This document shows, piece by piece, positions 44,416-53,548 of a DNA stretch of 64,000 bases; positions within the stretch are counted from its first letter, which is position 1; each line of letters opens with the position of its first letter. The DNA comes from Neocallimastix lanati (nom. inval.) (Eukaryota; Neocallimastigomycota; Neocallimastigomycetes; Neocallimastigales; Neocallimastigaceae): contig JACVTC010000008.1 in NCBI GenBank assembly GCA_016946835.1, positions 375,501-439,500 of the forward strand, given 5' to 3'. Both the position numbers and the translations under genes were made by a program. The notes below the pieces were generated by a model, which saw nothing but the letters and a program-made list of their open reading frames with translations, ran no database searches and was not told the DNA's origin.

Positions 44416-45660
44416 GATCTCCCAGGTACAACTTTTACCATTAAAAAAAGAATTAAAAAAATTAATAGACAAAGGATTAATTGCACCTTCTCATTCACCT
44501 TGGTCTTCACCTATCGTTCTAGTACCAAAGAAAAATGGTAGATGGAGACTGTGCATAGATTATAGATTATTAAATAAAATAACAAAAAAAGATGCTTATA
44601 CCATCCCAATAATTCAAGAAATTTTTGACGGATTGAAAGATGCAGTAATATTTTCTACTATTGATCTTTTTAGTGGGTATCACCAGATACCTATGTATGA
44701 AAGCGACCAAGAAATTACTTCTTTTACAACTAAGTTTGGAAATTATTACTTTAAGGTAATGCCTTTTGGATTGACTAATGCTCCGGCAACCTTCCAACGC
44801 GAAATGAATAGGATTTTCTTTGAATTGATTAATATATGTGTTCAAATTTATCTAGATGATATTATTGTTTATTCACCATCCATTGAACAACATTTAATAG
44901 ACCTATCAAATGTATTTAAAATTCTCATAAATTTTAAATTAAAAATGAACATTGAGAAATGTCATTTTTGTGTTTTTGAAGTGGAGGCTTTAGGACATAA
45001 GATTTCTAAAAAAGGATTATTACCACTAGAAAAGAATGTTGATGCAATAGAAAATTGGATAATCCCTCGATTGTTACGGAATTACGTTCTTTTCTTGGAA
45101 TAGTGGGTTACTATGGGAATTTTATTGAAAATTATGCTACATTAATTTCTCCATTATACAAATTATTAAGGAAAAATTCTATTTTTGAATGGACTAATGA
45201 GCATACTACTAGTATAGAAAAATTAAAGGAAGCTCTTTGTCTAGCACCTATTTTGTGTTATCCTTGTTATGATAAACAATTTATTATACGTACTGATGCT
45301 AGTTATCAAGGAATTGGTGGTGTTTTATTGCAACTATATAATGATGAAGTAAAACACCCAGTATTTTATATAAGTCGTTCCCTGCATAAGTCAGAACTTA
45401 ATTACCCGATAACAGAGTTAGAAAGTACTGCGACATATTTTTGTATAAATAAATTTAAACAATATATATTAGGTAATCCGTTCCAAACAATACTATATAC
45501 AGATCATCAACCTTTAGTTCCTATCATTATGAAATGCGAACCTAATACTAGTAAACACGTTCGTTGGTGTGATTTATTCAGTCAATTACAAGTAAAAGTT
45601 ATTTACCAACAAGGAAAAAGGAATATTATTGCTGATGTATTGTCTCGTATTAGAAAAAAA
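44416..45660 (+). pseudogene. Element L reverse transcriptase and RNase H
   Basis: 'LIDKGLIAPSHSPWSSPIVL' and 'WRLCIDYRLLNKITKKDAYT' start the RT; 'STIDLFSGYHQIPMYESDQE', 'MPFGLTNAPATFQREMNRIF' and catalytic YLDD at 44849-44860 follow. A frameshift near 45060 is crossed into 'VTELRSFLGIVGYYGNFIEN', then RNase H 'FIIRTDASYQGIGGVLLQLY', 'LYTDHQPLVPIIMKCEP' and 'GKRNIIADVLSRIR'. The YLDD site is intact. Confidence 0.94.
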
Positions 45661-46512
45661 GAAAATATTGTAGTAAATGCTATTGCTGAAGAAAATAATA
45701 ATAATTTGGAAAATAATATTGAAAACAATAATATTATTGATGAAAATAATGTGGAAGTTATTGGTAATAACAATAACGAAAATTATCAATCAAACTTTTT
45801 GGACGAAGTCGAAAATGAAAAATATATCTCTCGGAATTCATGAAAAAGTTTTTAAGCCATAGAATTGTTACTATAGATGATAAAACATATATTAGAGATA
45901 AAGATTAACTAAGACTAGTGATAGATGATTATCTAGAAAAGATAAAATTTATTGGAATGGCTCATAGAATCGGCCATGAAGGGTTACAAAAGACGTATGA
46001 TAGAATTAAGAAAAATTATTATTGGAAAAATATGATTTTAGATATAAAAAAATATATATCTATTTGTAAAATATGTCAATTTAATAGATCTGAGCCCCTT
46101 TCTAATTTGGTTGAAATATTTCGAACTCCTGTAGAAGCTCCTTTTGTTAGAATGGGCCTAGATATTATTTAACCTTTAAAAAACTACTACTAAAGGTAAT
46201 AAATATATAATTGTTTGTGTAGATTATTTCACTTTATGGACTGAAACTGAAGCTTATCCTTCTGTTACTTCTCAAGATGTGGTTGATTTCTTAGTGAATG
46301 TGTTTAGTAGGCATGGACTACTACAAATAATTAATATGGATAATGGACCACAATTGAACAGTGATTATTCAAAAATTTTCTTAGATTTATATGGAGTTTA
46401 CATTCATTTTGCTGGTAGTTATCATCCGCCTTCTAATAGTTTAGTAGAAAATAGAAACCAAGAAATAGGAAAACAATTAAGGAATTTTGCTGGTAAAAAT
46501 GATGAATAGGAT
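45661..46512 (+). pseudogene. Element L integrase (truncated)
   Basis: After an Asn/Glu-rich linker with stops, the HHCC domain reads 'AHRIGHEGLQKTYDRIKKNY' with CKICQF near 46060. The core has 'VRMGLDII' (then a TAA), 'INMDNGPQLN' and 'SNSLVENRNQEIGKQL', all three acids present. It ends 'GKNDE' at a TAG (46507-46509) where element M has Trp-Asp-Glu, and directly meets the end of element M. Confidence 0.9.
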
Positions 46513-47440
46513 ATTTTGCAATACAACGGTATTGAATTTGGACCCCTTTAAAACATGGAATGGTCCCAAATAAAAAGGTTCTAACTTACTTCTGTTGACA
46601 TGTCTTACTAACACTAAATCTCCAGGTTTATAACTATGTTGCATGTTTTCAACAGACTTTGCTCTTTCCAACCAATACGAGTGAGCATATTGAATGTTAT
46701 CAATGGCCTCTTTAACCCATTTTTGATGACGAAGGAACCTTCTAAAGGTGTATTCTTCAGATTCATTTAATTCCTTCGGGAAATCTGGTAATACGACTCC
46801 TAAAGGCCATACGTCTTTTCTTCCATATAATAGTTCAAAACTACTAAAACCTGTAACACTAGATTTTGACGTTCGAAGGTCTCATAACGCAGAGTAAATA
46901 TATTCATCCCAATTTGTTTGTTTATTTACAAGATGAAGTAAGATTTTTACGATCTCTCTATTCCTATTTTCTACATGTCCATTAGCTTCTGGATGTCTTG
47001 GACTAACAAAACGTACCCTAGTTCCATAAAGGTCAGTCATTGCTTTTGTTGTGTCGGCTATAAACTGTCTTCCATTATCTGTAACAATCAGTTCTGGAAG
47101 ACCATGTCTTGAGAAAACTTCTTGGAGGAATGTCATAACATCTCGTGCCTCTATAGTTTTTAACGCTGACGCTTCCACCCATTTGGTGACATAATCTACA
47201 AGAACAATTATAAATTTATTACCTTAGAAATTTCGGGAAGGGGACCTATAATGTCAAGACCAACTCTAACAAAAGGTTTCTCAACAAAAGTTGGAATATT
47301 AGATGTACCCTTTGGAAGTGGACTTGGACGATAGAATTGACAGCGGAAGCAAGTCTTAACAATTTTTTCCACATCGGTACGCATTCCTGGCCAATAACAA
47401 TATTCTTTAAGACGTGAAAGTGTCTTCGTAATTCCTTCAT
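46513..47440 (-). pseudogene. Element M integrase core and C-terminal domain
   Basis: The HHCC and first Asp (RVGLDIIGPLPEIS) lie in the preceding frame; after a one-base shift near 47215 the core continues 'ALKTIEARDVMTFLQEVF', 'LIVTDNGRQFIADTTKAMTD' and 'EANGHVENRNREIVKIL', giving the second Asp and the Glu. A TGA at 46882-46884 stands at the conserved Trp after YIYSAL. Beyond it the frame runs through 'ERAKSVENMQHSYKPGDLVL' and 'RSKLEPFYLGPFHVLKG', the GPF C-terminal module, into the junction with L. Confidence 0.92.
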
Positions 47441-48671
47441 GCTCCACGAGATGAGCCTTTAAAGCCAAGTTATGACGTGCAAGCTCATCTTCAATAACAC
47501 GAAGATATTTTCCAGTCTTATCACGAAAAACTAAAACACCATCTAAAATAGTAAAATTCTTTCTAGTGTAGTTAATAATACCTGAAGGAATAGAGTCACT
47601 AATAGCACTATTGTTGTTAATGATGTCTTGAATAGTAATTACGGAAGGAACATTATCAGATGGAAAGCGAGACAATGAGTCAGCAAACACATTATCTTTT
47701 CCTTTTTTGTACTTAATAATTACTTTGGATTCATTGAATAAAGCGATCCATCTAGTATGTCTATCGGACATAGGGATACTATTATTAAAATAACCAACAA
47801 GAGGTTTATGATCAGTGATAACGGAAACTTCAAATTTAGACGCAGCGATATACGAACGAAACTTATTTAAAGCAAAAATAACAGCAAGACCCTCTTTCTC
47901 CGTAACAGAATAACGTAATTCAGCATTATGTAAGGATCTACTGACACAATATACTGGATGTTCTTTAGAAGAATCATAATAAAATTGTAAAAGAACAGCA
48001 CCAATCGCGAAAGCAGAAGCATCAGTACGAATAATGAAAGGAAGATTTGGGTTTGGATATTTCAGGATTGGAGAATCACAGAGTGCATTTCTTAAAGTAT
48101 TGAAAGCGATAGTGTGTACTGAAGTCCAATTAAAGGAAGATTTAGGGTTAGTAAGTTTATAAAGACAATCCGAAATGGAAGCGAAATTAGGAATAAATTT
48201 CCGATAATAACTCACTAATCCTAGAAATGCACGAAGTTGTTTAACACTTGTAGGTTTCTTCCAAGAGGAAATTGCAAAAACTTTACTTGGCATAGGCTGT
48301 ATACCTTGTTCAGATAAAACGTGACCTAACACTTCAACAGAGGGTAAAAAGAATTTGCATTTTTCTAAGTTAGCAGAAAATTTATTTACACGAAGAATAG
48401 TGAAAACTTTCCTTAAGTCAATTAGATGTTGTTCTTCTGAAGGAGAATAAACTAAAATATCATCAAGATAAACGAATAGACATTTTCCAATAAGAGGCAT
48501 AAAAATTCGATTCATTTCTCTTTGAAAGGTGGCGGGAGCATTTGTTAATCCAAAGGGCATAACGACAAAATTATAATTTCCAAACTTTGTGGTGAATGCG
48601 GTTTTTTCTATATCCTCTTTAGCCATGGGAATTTGATGGTAACCAGAAAACAGATCAAGAGCGGAAAACAC
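47208..48671 (-). pseudogene. Element M reverse transcriptase, RNase H and integrase N-terminus
   Basis: Continues the RT after the TGA at 48672-48674: 'VFSALDLFSGYHQIPMAKED', 'MPFGLTNAPATFQREMNRIF', catalytic YLDD near 48459-48470, 'LGHVLSEQGIQPMPSKVFAI'. RNase H: 'FIIRTDASAFAIGAVLLQFY', 'VTEKEGLAVIFALNKFRSYI', 'VITDHKPLVGYFNNSIPMS', 'GKDNVFADSLSRFP'. Integrase zinc domain: 'HNLALKAHLVEHEGITKTLS' with CFRCQFYR. A 487-codon undamaged stretch. Confidence 0.95.
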
Positions 48672-50294
48672 TTTGACTCAATAAACCGATTCCAACAATT
48701 CATCCATGAACGGAATGGCATAAGGATCTTTTAAGGTAACAAAATTTAATTTACGGTAATCAATACACATTCTCCATTTTCCATTCTTCTTCCGAACTAA
48801 CACAACTGGAAAAGCCCATGGAGAATGAGAGGGTTCAATTAGTCCATGTTTCAAAAGCTTAATAATTTCTTCCTTCAAGGCTAAGGATTTCTCTAAAGAA
48901 ATTTTATAGGGTCGTAATTTAATCGGTTTATTGTTAATTAAGGGAATAGTATGAGGATTTGCACAAGATATCGAAACTTCATCAATTGAATTAACAAGAA
49001 CATCACCAAATTCATTGATTAATTTATTTAGTTCATCATTAGAATTAATTACAAAAATATTATTATTAAAACTAGTATTTATGAGTAAATCATTTAGAAC
49101 AGTAATTTTATAAATTTCATTAATTGAACCTTTCGTCTCTTCCACAGCAGTAGCTATGCATGTTAAACCTTTATCAGTCTTTAAATAAAGACCATCATCA
49201 TCCGGATCAATGAATAAACGGTATTTTTTTTGAATTCCTCTACCAATAACGATGTCATATGAGGAGGAATCATCGTCAATGACCCAAAACATTTCCTCTA
49301 TAGAAATATTTGTAAATTTCACTCTCAATCGCACGAGACAATTTGACATGATAAATCCTTTACCAGCTACCTTGAACCACGTTTCTTTTGATTCCACCGT
49401 AGTAACCTTAGATTGAATTTTCTTATAGAAAGATTTAGTAATTGCATTAATACTAGCACCAGAGTCCACTAAAACACGAACAGGAGAGTCATGAACAAAA
49501 CCAGTAACTATAACAATTTTTGTGTCCACCATTGTTTTAAGATGATTTTCCATGGTGGTGTCTTTATGAACATCATTATCCTCTAAATATGAATTTAAAC
49601 CCACAACACAAGCCTTTTCTAGATCGCTTAGTTCTTCATCGAACTCTTCGATAGTATTAATTGAATTTGAAACAGAACGATCTAGTTTTAGCCCTTTATC
49701 ACATAACTTTTTAAGGAAAGGACTAACAGCAAACAATTGAGCAAATGTAATCCCAACATTAGTGTTCGCTAAAGCTTCATATAAATCATAGGCTTTCTTG
49801 TCTTTCATCATTAAGATCGGTTTTAGAAACTCGAGAAACCTCTTCTTGTTCACAGTTTGTTTAATGTTATTTGTATTATTGTCTTGAACTTTATAGTAGG
49901 AGATATCTTCTCCTAGTCTCCTCTTACCTTTTAGTTCTTTATTAGTTTTTTTTGCATCAAGAATACTTTTATTATTAATAATGGAAGGATCGATGATATC
50001 ACCTTTTGGAATTTCTGGTTTCCTTCCTCTCTTTTTATATATTTTATTTTCCGTAATTGTATGTTTCTTTTGTATATTTTCAGAATCTAACGGTACTACA
50101 ATATCTTCTTTTAACTTCTTCTTTCGAATATCAAGAGATTCCTCTTCATCACTTGAGAAATCTTCATCTTCTTCTAAATGCCTTTTAATATCATATAAGT
50201 CACCATTGGAAGAAGAAGTTTTCGGAGTCAAAGTTTGTTTTTCAATTTTATTTTCAGTTCGGGAAGATTGAGAACTTCCCTTTATTAATTTAAA
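48672..50294 (-). pseudogene. Element M pol N-terminal part: acidic head, protease, RT start
   Basis: Open from the slippery site (LFKLIKGSSQSSRTENKI...) without any stop until 48672. After a Lys/Glu/Asp-rich head, 'YDLYEALANTNVGITFAQLF' is the segment shared with element L; the retropepsin is 'SPVRVLVDSGASINAITKSF' near 49460 with an intact DSG. The RT begins 'LIEPSHSPWAFPVVLVRKKN' and 'WRMCIDYRKLNFVTLKDPYA'. No ATG is needed because the frame is entered by -1 frameshifting from gag. The only lesion is the TGA at its end, where related RTs have Gly. Confidence 0.93.
50261..50294 (-). promoter_or_regulatory. Programmed -1 ribosomal frameshift signal at element M gag-pol junction
   Basis: On the minus strand the heptamer T TTA AAT (50294-50288) sits in the gag frame as the canonical X XXY YYZ slippery site. 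The gag stop TAA is the next codon (50287-50285). A seven-base spacer TAATAAA is followed by a perfect six-base-pair hairpin, GGGAAG-(TTCTCAAT)-CTTCCC (50280-50261). Pol is open in exactly the -1 frame from this point. The same signal is found in element N. Confidence 0.85.
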
Positions 50295-51193
50295 TAACCT
50301 TGGTCATTCAATTTTTGCGGTAATTTAATATTTTGAGCGGAAAGTTCGTTTGTGCAAAATCTGGCATGATGTCCTTTTTGACCACAGCGATAACAAACAT
50401 GTATACCCATCTTCGAAAACTGATCCGTTAGGTTGTCAATGGTATCATCATTTGGAATAACAGTTTCTTGTGGAGAAAATGACCTTTTAACTACATTTTT
50501 AAAAGGAGAAGAGGAAGGATTCGAGGTACCTTTGTTAGTATTATTATTATGAGTTCTCGGAAAATTATTAATTTTTTTATTCAGTTTTTGATATTTATCC
50601 TCCTCTTCGGCTATCTTCATAGCTTCCATTAACGAACAAGTGTTTCTCTTTTTTGCAACTTCTTTCCATGGTTCAAAACGACTTTTAATTGCATCGGAAT
50701 ATAAATATGCATCCACACGATGTTGAAACTCTTTAGATAATTCCCGGTAAAGTTTCATGAATCTTCGGTTGAACAACTTGATTGATTCTTTATCACGTAT
50801 ACGGTAATTTCTAATTTTCTCGTAAAGTTCTTCAGGGTCAGTTTCTTCATTCATCTCAGTTAAAAGGGAATCTTTTATTTCATCAAAAGAAGGGTACGCA
50901 GATTGACCTTCTAAATCTTCTAACTCACTCTTCAACTGTGCAATGACCGAATAAGGCACTCCAGTAGTTGTTAACAAACAGGCTTCATATATATTCTTCT
51001 TGGAGGTCCATTTTTCATTCGAGAAGAGATAGCTAAGAGTATTAGACCATTCTTTAACAGTTATCTTTTCCTTCCCTAATATAGGAAAACCTTTAACTGC
51101 TTTTTTTACTTCCATAAAAGACATTCCAATCTCTCTTTGAGTTGGAGTACTTGAAGAACTGGAGGTTCCCAAATTGAAGTCAGTTTGAGACAT
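50285..51193 (-). CDS. Element M Gag with CCHC zinc knuckle
   Basis: 302 codons with an ATG start (MSQTDFNLGTSSSSSTPTQR). A Ser/Thr-rich head is followed by a capsid-like domain ('VKGFPILGKEKITVKEWSNT', 'CLLTTTGVPYSVIAQLKSEL', 'FNRRFMKLYRELSKEFQHRV', 'YSDAIKSRFEPWKEVAKKRN') and the nucleocapsid knuckle 'VCYRCGQKGHHARFCTNE' near the end, stopping TAA at 50285. No lesion is seen, so this Gag could still be made. It would assemble particles and package element RNA; Gag-Pol would be produced by -1 frameshifting at its stop codon. Confidence 0.93.
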   Translation of the reverse strand: MSQTDFNLGTSSSSSTPTQREIGMSFMEVKKAVKGFPILGKEKITVKEWSNTLSYLFSNEKWTSKKNIYEACLLTTTGVPYSVIAQLKSELEDLEGQSAYPSFDEIKDSLLTEMNEETDPEELYEKIRNYRIRDKESIKLFNRRFMKLYRELSKEFQHRVDAYLYSDAIKSRFEPWKEVAKKRNTCSLMEAMKIAEEEDKYQKLNKKINNFPRTHNNNTNKGTSNPSSSPFKNVVKRSFSPQETVIPNDDTIDNLTDQFSKMGIHVCYRCGQKGHHARFCTNELSAQNIKLPQKLNDQGYLN

Positions 51194-51286
51194 TTTTTTT
51201 TATTAAATTAATATTTTTAATATATAATATTACACAAGAAAAATTTTTAATATAGAACACACTCTTATATTTGATTAATTTCAAGA

Positions 51287-51306
51287 GGCACCCGGATTTT
51301 CCACCA
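51287..51306 (-). other. Element M primer-binding site
   Basis: Minus strand: LTR end ...TTATCA, two-base spacer AT, then TGGTGGAAAATCCGGGTGCC. The complement has the shape of a tRNA 3' end: CCA tail, discriminator A, 7-base acceptor ATTTTCC and T-stem CCCGG beginning with C61. The tRNA would start GGAAAAT; its identity is not known. Confidence 0.65.
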
Positions 51307-51308
51307 AT

Positions 51309-51668
51309 TGATAAATTCCTCTCTTAACACACTAGTTAAAAGAAAAATTTATACAAACGAGACCACTTTATTACTTATTAAAGTATTTGTAAAGTGACCT
51401 TTATTATTTATATTTACCCTTTAAATATAAATTATAGTTTTTAATATATTTAATGTAAACTACAAATAAAAAATAAAATAATTTTATAAATAGCACTAAT
51501 AATTAATAAACACGTATTATTAATTATACTAGTTAATTTTATATATTTTATTTATTAATATTAATATTTCATTATTAAATTTCCTGTTTCTTTTCTTTTG
51601 TTTACTTTTCTTCTCTTCTTCAAAATAAACAAAAGACTTTGTTCTTTAATAATTATAATAAAATAACA
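51309..51668 (-). repeat. Element M 5' LTR
   Basis: Minus strand TGTTATTTTATTATAATTAT to AATTTATCA, about 360 bp, with TG/CA ends and the primer site two bases away. No second copy is available to confirm the right boundary. Confidence 0.6.
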
Positions 51669-51715
51669 AGTCTTTTGTTTATTATAATTTTATTATAATT
51701 ATTAAAGAACAAAGT
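51624..51715. repeat. Two interleaved inverted repeats (A-B-A'-B')
   Basis: A = 51624-51639 (AATAAACAAAAGACTT) is inverted at 51668-51683. B = 51636-51664 (29 bases, starting ACTTTGTTCTTTAATAATTA) is inverted at 51687-51715. All pairs are perfect and the order is interleaved, so only one of the two hairpins, or a pseudoknot, can form at once. It straddles the start of the element M LTR. Confidence 0.9.
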
Positions 51716-52279
51716 TTTAAATTATTAATATATTTTTAATATATTTATAATTTCTTAATTAACTTAAATTATTAATAAAATCATAATCATATATCACAAG
51801 AATACAATTGTATACATTAATTACATACATTAAAATAATATATTTTATTATTAAATTAATTATTTTCTTATCAATGTAAATAAAATTAATTGAATAACTT
51901 TAATAATTGAAGTCAATTCTAAACAAATTTTTATTGAACTATTTAAATATTTTTATTGTTATTATATATCTATATAGTATATTACTATATAGACATATCG
52001 ACTTAATAAATAATTCCAATAAACCGTTTTATTTTATTTAAATTTAAAATATAAATTATATAAAAATCTTAAATGTTTATATATATAAAATATTTTTAAT
52101 CTTATTATAAGAAAAAATTTATGAAATAAATAGTAGATTATTTTAATACCGCAATATATAAATTATTAATTCTTAATATTTTATTAAGTGGTAGAGAACC
52201 ATTCTTACCCGGAAAGTCTGCCTATAATAATACACAATTTCCCATATTTTTAAATTATCTAATGTTTTTTTTTTAATGT
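51716..52279. other. AT-rich region, presumably LTR and leader of element N
   Basis: No coding frame. A less AT-rich piece at 52189-52230 (TGGTAGAGAACCATTCTTAC and following bases) lies where the primer site of N would be, but it does not fit a tRNA 3' end by T-stem rules. Confidence 0.45.
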
Positions 52280-53128
52280 CTTCAAAAAGAATTAGAGAAA
52301 ATGATTATGAAAAAGCCACCCCATGGCTAAAGAAATTGCCTCTCTAGGAATAAGAGACACTAAATTCTTTAGGTGGAAGATGGAAGTAGAAGATATCTTT
52401 GAAGATTTATCTCTTTCAGAAAAAGAAAAAAAGAAAGTTGTGATACTAGCTACCTAAGGCAAAATTAAAACTTGTAATATTGATGTATTACGAAAATAAA
52501 GAACTATCACTTTCGGATTTTATTTCAAAAATAGGCGAGCCATTCAATGATAGCAAATTATCGAACGTTAATTTACATAAATTCGAAGCTTTAAAAATTA
52601 GTAAACACTCAGTTAAAGAGTTTAATAAATTATTTAAAGAATTATTATTAGTAATATCCGAAAGGGACAAACCGAACGAAGAAAGATTGATATTCTTATA
52701 TGAAAAAAACTTGTAAGAATAGAACTTCTGTTTTCAATGCGCTATTGACCAAGCAACCAAAATAATTAAAAGATTCATAAGATATTGCATTGAAGGTCGA
52801 AAAAACTATCAAAACTTATGTAAGCAATGATGAATACGAAGGTACACAGTTTAACAGAATACCTAAAAAAAGAAGTTTCATCAGAAGAAAGCAGAATAAC
52901 TTATCCGAAGATAAATTCATTAAAGTTGATAAAGATCGAAAGAAAGTAGGCAAGGATATTCAAGAATCCAATCTAGAAGCTTTGACCAAAAGCTTCGCTA
53001 AGATGAAGATCCACATTTGCCATAGATGTCATGAAAAAGGACATGGAGAAAGATTTTGTCCTAATGAAATGTCCGATCTAAACAAAGCAATAACTCCCAT
53101 AATCCAATATCAAAAATATTTAAATTAA
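52280..53128 (+). pseudogene. Element N gag
   Basis: A possible ATG at 52278 (MSSKRIRENDYEKATPW) starts it. The open parts are 52480-52716 ('LHKFEALKISKHSVKEFNKL') and 52790-53128, with stops between. The knuckle 'CHRCHEKGHGERFCPNE' and the C-terminal YQKYLN-stop correspond position by position to M Gag. Confidence 0.83.
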
Positions 53129-53152
53129 TTAAGGGAAGTTCTTAATCTTCCC
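53119..53152 (+). promoter_or_regulatory. -1 frameshift signal of element N
   Basis: T TTA AAT at 53119-53125, gag TAA at 53126-53128, seven-base spacer TAATTAA, then hairpin GGGAAG-(TTCTTAAT)-CTTCCC at 53133-53152. The stem is identical to that of M, while spacer and loop differ. In N the loop change creates TAA in the -1 frame, so this copy cannot make Gag-Pol. Confidence 0.82.
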
Positions 53153-53375
53153 GTCGTATATATAAAATTGAAATCACGATCACACATAGAAACGAAAACC
53201 AACATAATAATCATAACTGCAGATCATTACGGTGAGAAACTCAAAGCTAACAATTACTATAATTATTCAGATGCTCTTGAGTCTGATACCATTTCATTTA
53301 CAGAAGAATCCGAAGAAAAATCAAATAATTACGAATTGCCACAGGAAGACTTAGTAAAATCAACCATCATCCTAT
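53153..53375 (+). pseudogene. Element N pol head fragment
   Basis: Short open frame with Lys, Asn, Ser and Glu ('DALESDTISFTEESEEKSNN') where M has its acidic pol head. It ends at the junction with the E2 LTR. Confidence 0.55.
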
Positions 53376-53427
53376 TTAACATAATAAAATATAAATATCA
53401 TTTCTGATTTTAAGTGTTATATTTAAC

Positions 53428-53442
53428 AGATTAAGAGTCTCA
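53428..53442 (+). other. Element E2 tRNA-Lys(CUU)-type primer-binding site
   Basis: AGATTAAGAGTCTCA, exact, followed by ATGACTCAATAATTCATTAA as in element E. Confidence 0.75.
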
Positions 53443-53548
53443 ATGACTCAATAATTCATTAACAACTGTTAATATCAAAATTTCAATATATTAAATATTA
53501 AACATTCATTAAATATTAAAATAAAGAAATATTAGCAGTCACATTAAA

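Larger units (their letters stand above)
33900..46512 (+). mobile_element. Element L: Ty3/gypsy retrotransposon split by element J, 3' truncated
   Basis: Two plus-strand parts, 33900-34076 and 42987-46512, are separated by element J with its ATAAT duplication. The Asn-rich Gag frame (KINNN | GYNNN) is continuous across the join. Pol order is protease, RT, RNase H, integrase. The element ends in the integrase core at about 46512, where it meets element M in opposite orientation. Its Gag resembles the ORF of element K. Confidence 0.88.
46513..51668 (-). mobile_element. Element M: Ty3/gypsy retrotransposon with gag-pol -1 frameshift, 3' LTR missing
   Basis: Minus strand: 5' LTR (51309-51668), primer site, gag (50285-51193), pol from 50294 in the -1 frame with protease, RT, RNase H and integrase, to the integrase C-terminus at about 46513. 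Only a few lesions break pol: TGA at 48675, a one-base shift near 47215 and TGA at 46882. It is the best-preserved gypsy element here. The 3' LTR is replaced by the truncated element L in inverted orientation. Confidence 0.93.
52280..53375 (+). mobile_element. Element N: 5' fragment of a gypsy element related to M
   Basis: Gag with stops and frameshifts, a CCHC knuckle and the same gag-end frameshift signal as M, then a short piece of pol head, cut at about 53375 by the LTR end of the second E copy. Protein similarity to M Gag is moderate, so N is a divergent family member, not a recent duplicate. Confidence 0.82.

Noticed and set aside
50250-50280. H-type pseudoknot at the element M frameshift site (GTTC pairing with GAAC)
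   Set aside because: It would need a zero-length loop between stems, and the downstream partner is not conserved in element N. A simple hairpin explains both copies.
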